DNA from: a virus
DNA length: 24,947 bases
Strand: one strand, 5' to 3'
Virus record (IMG/VR): IMGVR_UViG_3300008108_000769
Span: 1-24,947 of that record
The translations under genes were made by a program, and so were the position numbers. Below are positions 19,601 through 24,947 of this stretch, piece after piece (position 1 is the stretch's first letter; the number at the start of each line of letters is the position of its first letter). The notes below the pieces were generated by a model, which worked only from the letters and a program-made list of their open reading frames with translations, had not been told where the DNA came from and made no database searches.

Positions 19601-22600
19601 CAAGTACCTGGTAGTGGTGGTATTAGACCTCAAATAATTTACGATTATAATGATAATGGCTGGTATCTTAATATGGATGGTACATCTAACTTAAATAGAT
19701 TTACTCAAAGAACACATGCCGCAATGAATAGGGGTTATCATTGGATTACTCCTAGATTCGATTATACAAGTGATGTAAACTATTGGACGGGTACTTTTGG
19801 ATGGGGTACATCTGCTGGAAACTGGGATAACGCTTGGAAATCTGGTTTTGGGGGATGGGATATTTGGGGTGGTGGAACTGGTCACCCTCAAGGCGGTGGT
19901 TATGTTCACGCACAAGGTATAGTTTCGGGTCAACACTACGCATCATCTGATGGTGGTTCTGCGTATGGTTGGCAAATGGTAGGTGCGCATGACGCAGGAA
20001 GCCGTTGGTGGTTAAGAGGTAAATGGGGTGGTACAACATATCCTTGGTATGAGGTGATGTTGTACGATAGAAACATAGGTGGTGGTACATTCTATGCCGG
20101 ATATTGGTATGATGGTAATAACACCGGATATTATATAGACCCGAATGGTTCTTCTCAAATGAGTGCGGTATATGCAAATGACTGGTTCAGAGCACAAGGT
20201 TGTGCTGGATTCTATTTCCAATCATATAGTAGAGGACTATGGTCACCTGAATGTGAGGGTAATCCTTATGGGCACGTTGCAACAAACGGAGGTGGTAGAA
20301 ACGGATGGGGTGGATATGGTATATTCAGCCGTTATACCCTGATGAGTACCGGTGGTGACAACGTTGGTATGCATGACAGTGCTAGAGGATGGGTGTGGTA
20401 TATGAGTGGTGGCGAACTAAACTTATATTATGCCGGTTCGGATAGAGCATCGATGAGGTCACATGGTATTTATGCACATTCCGATGTTAGAGCAGCCATA
20501 TATTATGACCACGATACTGGATATTATTTTGATGGTAATGGTACATCGAATATGAATAGATTTACCGATAGAACAAAAGCTTCTATGGGTAATACCGCAA
20601 AATATAATTCACCTCGTTGGGATTTCACCGGTGATAGTAACTATTGGGTTGGTTCAATGGGTTGGGGTACAACTGACCTTAACTCCGTTTGGAACTGGGG
20701 TAGTGGATTCTTTGATAGCTGGGGTAATCCTGGTAACCAACCAGCGGGTACATCTCACTGGACCGGTATTCAAACCGCTCACTATACTTGTGGATATGGT
20801 TGTGGATACGGTTGGCAAATGGTTGGTGGACCTATTAGTGGATTGTGGTTTAGAAATGTTTGGTCTTCACCGTCTGGTTGGAGAAAGATTGCAATGTATG
20901 GTCTGAATGAATATTCTAGTGATTTTTATGCAACTATCGTTTATGATTCAAATAATACCGGATTCTATTCAGACCCTAATGGTACATCTGCATTAAGCCG
21001 TATTACCGTAGACAGTGAAATTATTTCTAGAAACGGTTGTGGTAGAATTTATCTTCCTGGTAACTTACATATAGATTCGTATTGCGGATATTCAATCTAT
21101 ATGAACTATTATACCAATCAATGGATGAGATACTTTGGACCATCTGAATATTATGGAAATGGTATTTATGGTGTTGGTGAAATATATTCTAATATTTTTT
21201 ATGATAGAAACGATTCTGGTTATAGATTAGACCCGAATGGTACATCTCAATTACACTATGTATTAGCAAACAACTGGTTCAGACCACAAGGATGTACCGG
21301 TGTTTATTGGGAATCTTATGGTAGAGGTATTTGGTCTCCAGAGTGTGAGGGCAATCCATATGGCCATATAGCAACTTATGGTGGTGGTAGAAATGGATGG
21401 TATGGGTATGGTATTGGTAGTAGATATACCTTTATGAGTACTATGGGTGATAACGTTGGTCTTCACGATAGTGCTAGAGGTTGGATTTGGTACATGAGTG
21501 GAGCTGAGTTGAATATGTACTATGCTGGTTCTAGAAGAATGGTTACTACTGGATGGGGTGTTTATGTAGACCAATATTTAGAAGCAGGTGGTTCATTAAG
21601 AGCGCCAATTTTCTATGATAACCAAGATACTGGATATTATTTAGACCAACACAATACTGATAACCAAGGTTTAAGAATTAGAGGTGGTACACTTCACGGA
21701 CCTAACTGGTGGTGGGGAGCTTATTTAAGAGTTGGTGCTAATAACCATATAGGTGATTGGGCACAAATGTTTACATCAAATGGTAACTTACACATTGATG
21801 CTAGACCGGGATATCCAATGTATCTTAACTGGCATACCGGTAATACCGTTCTTATAAACAGCGATGTACAGGCTAGAATTTATTACGATCTTGACGATAC
21901 TGGATACTATTTTGGTAGTAGTTCTGGTGATGGTAGATTTAGATACACCAACACAAATGGTGGTTTCTCTCAACCAAACTATGAATTCCAATTTGTAACA
22001 AATAGAGCATATTATGTAAACGATACCAATACTGCAAACTTACAAGCCTGTGCAAATAGTAACTTAACCGCATTCTTCTCTTGGCATAAATACGGTGTAT
22101 TTGCAACTAATATGGGACTTGATGTTGATAACGTAATTCGTATCGGTGGATGGTCAATGGGTGCAAATAGATGGCAATTGACACCGGGTGGTGATATGTA
22201 TGCAGCAGGTAACATTATTGCATATTCATCGGATGAAAGATTAAAAGAAAATATCACTACAATTTCAGATGCATTAGGAATGTTGAAAAGATTGAGAGGT
22301 GTTTACTTTGATTGGAAAGATATTGTTGATGATTTAGGATTTAATCCGGTTGATAGGCATGATATTGGGGTAATTGCACAAGAAGTTGAGAAAGTAATAC
22401 CACAAGCTATTAAACCTGCTCCGTTTGATGCATTATCCGATGGTAAATCAATATCCGGACAAAACTATAAAACTGTACAACTTGAAAAGATTGTACCTGT
22501 ATTGATACAATCAGTTAAAGAGCAGCAAGAAATTATAGAAAAACAAAACAAAGAAATTGAAGAACTAAAAACAATAGTTCATAAAATTTTAAATAAAAAC

Positions 22601-22603
22601 TAA
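13694..22603 (+). CDS. Giant tail fibre with collagen-like tract and C-terminal Peptidase_S74 chaperone (2,969 aa)
   Basis: Domains in order: residues 1-231, head and beta modules, including [19 protein letters not shown] and [15 protein letters not shown]; 232-670, Gly-X-Y tract of Gly/Ser/Thr; about 671-800, a shared fibre unit ([30 protein letters not shown]); about 1149-2746, some 13 YYDxxNTGYYxDPxxTSxLN repeats separated by Trp- and Tyr-rich beta domains, two kinds of which are duplicated; 2843-2969, the S74 domain. S74 chaperones drive trimerisation and then cut themselves off, so the mature fibre should end near residue 2846. A single uninterrupted frame of this size argues that it is functional. 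AGGTAG precedes the ATG at 13694. It is probably a receptor-binding fibre; the Trp/Tyr-rich part would suit glycan contact, though I see no recognisable enzyme active site. Confidence 0.9.
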   Translation: MSSFIGIDPNGLNQVSSSVISLYVSGSPVISASPNSISIVNAIPFSASKIETSIIDTPASETLTINANTLITGSVSASIFRGDGSGLFNIQADSIGDINRIKSGSAVAQISPNNGLVVNVPTNISGGLTLTGNANVTGNANIIGNINVSGKITSTEISTTFISSSVIYSSGSNKFGDATSDRQEITGSLNISGSIFVGTPDTIPTDNTTNEVLVLNTTTGRVSRRFAAATSGTSGTSGTSGSSGTTGSAGSSGTSGSSGSSGSSGTSGSSGSSGSSGTSGSSGTSGSSGSSGTSGSSGSSGSSGSSGSSGSSGTSGSGGSSGSSGSSGTSGSSGSSGSSGSSGTSGVSGKDGSSGSSGKDGTSGISGSSGSSGTSGSSGTSGSGGSSGSSGSSGISGGTGTPGTSGSSGTSGSSGTSGKDGSNGTSGSSGTSGSGGSSGLTGAGGGSGTAGSGGTSGSSGSSGSSGSSGTSGSSGSSGSSGVGGASGSSGSSGSSGTSGSSGSSGTSGSSGTSSTGGTGGSAGSSGSSGTSGSSGTSGQSGSNGSSGTSGKDGAVGTSGSSGSSGSSGVSGSSGTSGSSGSSGTSGKTGADGTSGSSGTSGSSGTRGTGGSSGTSGSSGVSGSSGSSGTSGSSGSSGSSGSSGSSGTSGSSGSSGSSGTSGTQGTSGSSGLLALTGTTDNGVITLNGTAPNGTVESNLTFNGTLLTVTGNAVITGDLTVSGTTTTINTETILLADNIITLNSNFTTGTPTENAGIEVRRGSLSTVSFYWDESNDRWTADNTLSVSGNVVLSGTIDTGQGATEVYLMNQNIRTTDSPTFAGLTLNGDLTLSYTYPRINLTDTNNDSDYSIINADGSFVVYDVTNNANRFTISNTGLLTHRSITGGTAGSTVAGHIKNFSLGGGSYNSTWNSGNSVMLYIEGYSNDAGDSVYPVYIEDENNIVDFYLFSGTDQSLGTKQAYIAGNTGIGTAPNNSYRLNVGGSINIPNDGLLSVNNEPNTWGARFRTTTSTTNLGAQLKNIIWTGGGTNEGFAVSGVGTGGAALEVRNDGIVWAKSSVYSNAAGNGGAFYLSDTAAGIYRDNTYDVTVIQNNSSGNILNLASAGDVRVSIDSNNNDTGVRFIVGNNAIKSTNELFSVNESGVAYASSDFRAPIFYDSDNTSYYTNPLSTSRLNALQVNKTYQNEQYIDVPGTFNGNRRWVRFSISRFNSGGSPVRLSISRAISDNGSNPYGGCTAEFVINSREWHSGQENMWYFYTEHGSYNANQNPYGYYIYQAGPRDLAGSGYWFYMLLLDGVRYRMSVSADMNFNNDNIGSIEYSVADPGGVPRVPLGSGVIGNNTTYNQTTSTYAMHSIMYDYDDRNYYIDPNSTSRIRKTNLVASGTSWDDGLNLYSSDESNRWNLLVDNGASDYLRFAYNNSEDFRLQPDATISYNSMYAPIYYDLDDSTYYTNPANGGFVLQGGSSNRVKFYTNDSGFRVQNPEGNGVSDVRLGAAWGAPGVYSSTYLMLGSENYVEFRIGNSQKGYMDSSSNLYSFGSVRSPIYYDYTSTAYYLDPASTSNLNEVYAYSYRGNGNVDTGYFLNPASTATSLRIQGGIKQRNIVGRPYAVWGATGATGAVIIKFPGGTGNYGMIHAVIDIYEYNGNAAATVIVGGHNWNGAWYNYNANVVGYTDKQVRVGVKDGRYCIVIGTGGSSWSYGQVVLRKIQNGTYYDGVMDVAEGYSAAIESDSYSWISGDLQVLRSRDIYGVNYVQAPIFYDTNSTYYFNGDSTTAIRTHGSWRADSSGWDGEYAGKIQYHSPASTNNFNQTEQNGRMWYSNYLVSRNSGGLMGDYNNAGTSAKVIWTIGESWPLGNMYGLGYEYGSGYGHHLALKDNGTTYSRLGFAGGAFIGGTVSVGGAMYAPIYYDSNDGGYYGDFASTSRTNYIVGNRIKLVNNVNNEPRWDFSAYVVEAQHWYGNNSSMTMYMGEGSNTIQVPGSGGIRPQIIYDYNDNGWYLNMDGTSNLNRFTQRTHAAMNRGYHWITPRFDYTSDVNYWTGTFGWGTSAGNWDNAWKSGFGGWDIWGGGTGHPQGGGYVHAQGIVSGQHYASSDGGSAYGWQMVGAHDAGSRWWLRGKWGGTTYPWYEVMLYDRNIGGGTFYAGYWYDGNNTGYYIDPNGSSQMSAVYANDWFRAQGCAGFYFQSYSRGLWSPECEGNPYGHVATNGGGRNGWGGYGIFSRYTLMSTGGDNVGMHDSARGWVWYMSGGELNLYYAGSDRASMRSHGIYAHSDVRAAIYYDHDTGYYFDGNGTSNMNRFTDRTKASMGNTAKYNSPRWDFTGDSNYWVGSMGWGTTDLNSVWNWGSGFFDSWGNPGNQPAGTSHWTGIQTAHYTCGYGCGYGWQMVGGPISGLWFRNVWSSPSGWRKIAMYGLNEYSSDFYATIVYDSNNTGFYSDPNGTSALSRITVDSEIISRNGCGRIYLPGNLHIDSYCGYSIYMNYYTNQWMRYFGPSEYYGNGIYGVGEIYSNIFYDRNDSGYRLDPNGTSQLHYVLANNWFRPQGCTGVYWESYGRGIWSPECEGNPYGHIATYGGGRNGWYGYGIGSRYTFMSTMGDNVGLHDSARGWIWYMSGAELNMYYAGSRRMVTTGWGVYVDQYLEAGGSLRAPIFYDNQDTGYYLDQHNTDNQGLRIRGGTLHGPNWWWGAYLRVGANNHIGDWAQMFTSNGNLHIDARPGYPMYLNWHTGNTVLINSDVQARIYYDLDDTGYYFGSSSGDGRFRYTNTNGGFSQPNYEFQFVTNRAYYVNDTNTANLQACANSNLTAFFSWHKYGVFATNMGLDVDNVIRIGGWSMGANRWQLTPGGDMYAAGNIIAYSSDERLKENITTISDALGMLKRLRGVYFDWKDIVDDLGFNPVDRHDIGVIAQEVEKVIPQAIKPAPFDALSDGKSISGQNYKTVQLEKIVPVLIQSVKEQQEIIEKQNKEIEELKTIVHKILNKN
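14387..15703 (+). repeat. Collagen-like Gly-X-Y tract, about 439 residues
   Basis: Gly occurs at nearly every third position with Ser or Thr between, in the same 9-base DNA style as the tract at 7917-11165. It differs in lacking the DGT(F/Y/L)FG interruptions and the TTPPGFTS cassettes. A few charged triplets (GKDG, GKTG, GTRG) are scattered through it. The two tracts share enough sequence to recombine with each other. Confidence 0.9.
17138..21930 (+). repeat. YYDxxNTGYYxDPxxTSxLN fibre repeats, about 13 copies
   Basis: Recurrent units such as APIFYDSDNTSYYTNP, SPIYYDYTSTAYYLDP, GYWYDGNNTGYYIDP and IVYDSNNTGFYSDP occur at irregular spacing, each usually closed by a (T/S)S-x-(L/M)N turn and then a variable domain. 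They mark domain boundaries in the fibre. One further partial unit (TGYFLNPAST) lies near 18415. The motif is known from other S74-type fibres. Confidence 0.85.
19694..21550 (+). repeat. A-B-A-B duplication of two Trp/Tyr-rich domains in the S74 fibre
   Basis: Domain A (NRFT.RT.A.M, then PR(F/W)D(Y/F)T.D.NYW, then YGWQMVG) occurs at about 19694-20090 and 20554-20930. Domain B (WFR.QGC.G, WSPECEGNPYGH, DSARGW.WYMSG.ELN.YYAGS) occurs at about 20169-20470 and 21261-21550. YYD repeats lie between them. B copies are very similar and A copies more diverged. Cys in QGC and SPECEG are conserved in both B copies. Confidence 0.82.
22220..22603 (+). other. Peptidase_S74 intramolecular chaperone domain with predicted self-cleavage site
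   Basis: Residues about 2843-2969 begin AYSSDERLKENI. By analogy with endosialidase chaperones the cut is between S2846 and D2847, with K2851 as the partner of the catalytic Ser (same +5 spacing). GVIAQEVEKVIP is the second family hallmark. The end (IQSVKEQQEIIEKQNKEI) is a heptad coiled coil, as expected for a trimer clamp. All key residues are present, so the domain looks active. Confidence 0.93.
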
Positions 22604-22629
22604 ATTGGTTACTTTTTTTAAAAACACAT

Positions 22630-22638
22630 ATATTTATA
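22630..22638 (+). promoter_or_regulatory. ATATTTATA motif before the DUF7936-like gene (possible promoter)
   Basis: The nonamer lies in the 51-base gap after the S74 fibre, 16 bases before the ATG at 22655. Confidence 0.35.
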
Positions 22639-22654
22639 GATAAAATAGTAAGCT

Positions 22655-23083
22655 ATGGCATATACACAAAGTTGGTCATTAAAAGGACTAAGAAAACAAA
22701 ATCATGAAGGTCTAGAGGGAGTTATCATTGGAACTAACTGGGAAGTAGTAGTTACTGATGATGATGGATATAGTGGAAAATTTACTGGTGCAACTCCATT
22801 TAAAGCATCTGACGTTAATGTAAGTACTTTTACATCATATAATGAACTAACAGAAGAGCAAGTATTAGGATGGATAAAAAATCACGTTAGTGGTTCAAAT
22901 ACTGCAACAAACTATTGGGACCATATAATTGGTAGAATCCAAAAAGATATAGATGGTCAGCGAAATGTTGTACAAATCGTTGGAGAAACCGAATTACCTT
23001 GGTATACCGGGTCATTATCTGGTTCAGTAACGCCAGACCCATTATCCGGTCAGGCATTATATGCATCTCAAGCAGCTCAATAG
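22655..23083 (+). CDS. DUF7936-like small phage protein (142 aa)
   Basis: The order TNWEVVVTDDDG, a G-K-F-T-G strand, FTSYNELTEEQVLGWIKNHV and a helix ending in IIGRIQKDI matches the small DUF7936-type proteins found in tail regions of many environmental phages. Their role is unknown. The C-terminal 40 residues (ETELPWYTGSLSG...) extend beyond the usual core and use the GS-rich style of the local fibres. There is no Shine-Dalgarno before the ATG at 22655, but an ATATTTATA motif ends 16 bases upstream. The gene is followed by a hairpin terminator, so it probably ends the fibre transcription unit or is expressed alone. The family call is from memory of the motif pattern. Confidence 0.7.
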   Translation: MAYTQSWSLKGLRKQNHEGLEGVIIGTNWEVVVTDDDGYSGKFTGATPFKASDVNVSTFTSYNELTEEQVLGWIKNHVSGSNTATNYWDHIIGRIQKDIDGQRNVVQIVGETELPWYTGSLSGSVTPDPLSGQALYASQAAQ

Positions 23084-23102
23084 GTTAATTTAAAAATAGT
23101 AT

Positions 23103-23144
23103 ATACCCAAAACACTTTAACTAATAAAATTGTGTTTTGGGTAT
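23103..23144. terminator. Hairpin terminator after the DUF7936-like gene
   Basis: A perfect 13-base inverted repeat (atacccaaaacac / gtgttttgggtat) flanks a 16-base AT-rich loop. On the + strand it is followed by only TTT, on the - strand by a run of five T, so it may work in both directions. It sits 20 bases after a stop codon and just before a putative promoter. Confidence 0.7.
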
Positions 23145-23151
23145 TTTCATT

Positions 23152-23160
23152 ATATTTATA
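23152..23160 (+). promoter_or_regulatory. ATATTTATA motif before the tail sheath gene (possible promoter)
   Basis: The nonamer begins seven bases after the terminator stem and 66 bases before the sheath ATG. Its position, after a terminator and before a highly expressed structural gene, is where a late promoter is expected. Confidence 0.4.
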
Positions 23161-23206
23161 TGTGTATTGTTATACAAAAAATAATACCAACAATCAAAAT
23201 CAAATC

Positions 23207-23210
23207 GGAG
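23207..23210 (+). promoter_or_regulatory. Ribosome binding site of the tail sheath gene
   Basis: GGAG lies seven bases before the ATG at 23218. It is the clearest Shine-Dalgarno in the window; most other genes have only A-rich or partial sites. It fixes 23218 as the true start even though the frame closes soon after. Confidence 0.6.
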
Positions 23211-23217
23211 AAATAAA

Positions 23218-23313
23218 ATGGCAGAAAGAATTGTATCACCTGGTGTATTCACAAGAGAAAATGACCTGTCCTTCTTAGCACAGGGAGTAAAGCAGGTTCA
23301 GCAACAATCGTAA
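23218..23313 (+). CDS. Tail sheath protein, N-terminal stub before a frame break
   Basis: The first 24 codons read MAERIVSPGVFTREN then DLSFLAQGV, a typical start of T4-like tail sheath proteins (SPGV / SPGIE near the N-terminus). The next residues (KQVQQQS) are out of frame and end in TAA at 23311. The rest of the sheath is open in another frame from 23286. Between FLAQGV and the next recognisable part, related sheaths have several tens of residues that are missing here, so this is a deletion junction and not a simple one-base slip. It should be read with the next entry as one gene. Confidence 0.75.
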   Translation: MAERIVSPGVFTRENDLSFLAQGVKQVQQQS

Positions 23314-24947
23314 GAGTTGGTGGAATCGGTGGATATTTACAAACCGCACCAATTGCAATTAAAGCATCTGGTTCGTTTGGAGAAAAAATCGTTGCAACTC
23401 TACATTCAACAAGAGTTGGTGATGAAGGAGTAGGATTCCCATCATCGGTTTTAACTAGCGATGGTAGAGCGGCATTCTCTGGTTCTTTCTTACTTTCTGG
23501 TTCTGGTATAGGTTTGGTTTCTGCATCTGTATTACCATCATCTCAAAATGATATTAGAGATGTATTTGGTGAATCTCCATTTGGTTCTAAACATGCATAT
23601 TCATACACTTATTTTGAAAATGTAGCAAGTGAGTACGATACCGATGGTGGTGGTGCACAAGGAGTTGTGATTAGTGTGGTACAATTACCAACACAAGATT
23701 TTGCATACGATGCAACAACAGCAACTACTCCTTGGATATTATCACAAAAAGATAACAACGATTTAAGATATGAACTTTTCCGTTTCCATACGATTGGACA
23801 TGGTAATCTTTATAATAGAAAATATAAAATTGGAATTTCAAATGTAAGAGCAGCTGGTGAAGATGGTTCAACTGATTATGCTGTATTCTCTGTAACGCTT
23901 AGAACATATGGCGATACCGATAAGAGAAAGAGTGTAATGGAAACATGGAATAATGTAAACCTTGACCCATCATCTCCTAGATATATTGCTAGAGTAATCG
24001 GTGACAGATATTTTGAAACTGATGCAAATGGTAAAATTACTGAATTCGGTGATTATTCAAACAAATCACTTCATATAAGAGTTGAAGTTGCTAAAGAAGG
24101 TTCATTCCCAATTTCAGCAGCACCATTTGGACACAAAGCATATGAATTACCAATTAAAACTACTGCAAGTGATAGTTTAATCCCAGCAGTTGTTTTCCAA
24201 ACCGGTTCTGCTAATAACACATCTTCATCTCCACTTTATTTTGCTGGATTTGATTATGAAACAACTGGAGTTGTTATTGATAACCAACAATATTTAAAAC
24301 CAATTCCTGACGGAGCAACAACTGGTGCAAACACACTATTTGCATTCGATTCTCAATTGACTTATAAAATGACCGGTTCAGCCGCTGTTGATATGGTTAA
24401 AAGACAATTCTTGGTAGCATTCCAAGGAGGGTTTGATGGTGTTAATCCAACAATTCCTATCGCTAAAGCTGGTGATAAAGATTTAAATAATGTTGATATA
24501 TGGGGAGCGGCTAACAATCAAGGATTTAACTGTGGAACATCCACCGCATCTGGTTCGGTAGGATATACTAAAGCAATCAACGCTTTATCAAACCCTGATG
24601 AATATGATATCAATTTAGTGGCAGCACCTGGTATTAATAGAGAATTACATCCAGCAATCACACAAAGAATTATCGATATGTGTGAAGATAGACAAGATTG
24701 TTTCTATATCGCTGACTTTACTGATTACGATTCTGACATTACAACTGCAACTGAACAAGCAAACGCAGTTGATTCAAACTACGCAGCTTGTTACTATCCT
24801 TGGTTAAAAACAATTGATGTTAATACCAATAAGATGACAACTGTTCCACCATCAGTATTATTACCTGCAGTATTTGCAAGTAGTGATAGATTATCGGCAG
24901 AATGGTTTGCACCTGCTGGTTTAAATAGAGGTGGTATCATCGGTGCT
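23286..24947 (+). CDS. Contractile tail sheath protein (gp18-like), main part, cut by the window end
   Basis: The frame is open for 554 codons from 23286 to the last base, with no start of its own. It begins AGSATIVRVGGIGGY, matching the early strand that in T4 gp18 reads NDLRVVRAV. A middle region contains SPRYIARVIGDRYFETDANG and FGDYSNKSLHIRVEV. The conserved C-terminal core follows: TQRIIDMCEDRQDCFYIADF, VDSNYAACYYPWLK, VPPSVLLPAVFASSD and WFAPAGLNRGGIIGA, close in order to T4 RQDC, SSTYAAIDGNY, WVPLAADIAGL and WMSPAGYNRG. Sheath subunits form the helical contractile cylinder around the tail tube, so the phage is a myovirus type. The C-terminal part lies beyond the window. Family assignment is strong; whether the gene is intact is in doubt. 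Confidence 0.9.

Noticed and set aside
23280-23320. Programmed frameshift or intron in the sheath gene
   Set aside because: There is no slippery site, no intron-like sequence between the parts, and expected residues are missing rather than extra.
1-24947. tRNA or other structured RNA genes
   Set aside because: The gaps between genes are all under about 135 bases and none shows a cloverleaf or conserved RNA motif.

Overview
The window is a block of virion structural genes from a tailed phage, probably one with a contractile tail. The sequence is AT-rich, every gene is on the + strand, and spacing is mostly tight. The anchors are a gp18-type tail sheath gene at the right end (cut by the window edge), a Peptidase_S74 intramolecular chaperone ending the largest fibre, and a tail-assembly-chaperone gene among the fibre genes. 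The host cannot be read directly. Ribosome binding sites are weak and A-rich before most genes, which would suit a Bacteroidota host, but that is only a guess. Similar fibre modules are familiar from environmental phage sequence.

Layout: 56-865 a beta-rich virion protein; 902-11648 a giant repetitive fibre, now split into two reading frames near 5804; 11654-12553 an adhesin with a PKD-like and a BspA-like leucine-rich-repeat region; 12555-12998 a tail-assembly chaperone; 13048-13329 a small fibre-like protein; 13343-13675 a small virion protein; 13694-22603 a 2,969-residue fibre with a self-cleaving S74 chaperone; 22655-23083 a DUF7936-like protein; a hairpin terminator at 23103-23144; then the tail sheath from 23218, also broken, near 23286. 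No gap between genes exceeds about 135 bases.

The two fibre genes are built from stacked modules: short beta repeats ([12 protein letters not shown] and F.GDG/SGSGR.LF.IP), long Gly-X-Y tracts made almost only of Gly, Ser and Thr (about 1,083 and 439 residues), and distinct tips. The first fibre also carries two copies of a cupredoxin-like domain in which all four expected type-1 copper ligands (His...Cys-x2-His-x2-Met) are kept; this is the most unusual element here. The last fibre has about 13 YYD..NTGYY.DP..TS.LN repeats and an A-B-A-B duplication before the S74 domain.

Together the genes would make the host-recognition apparatus plus the start of the contractile tail. Two reading-frame breaks, each apparently with loss of a conserved segment, are either assembly faults or real deletions and need checking before this is read as an intact locus. 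A recurring ATATTTATA motif precedes four genes and may be a lineage-specific promoter.
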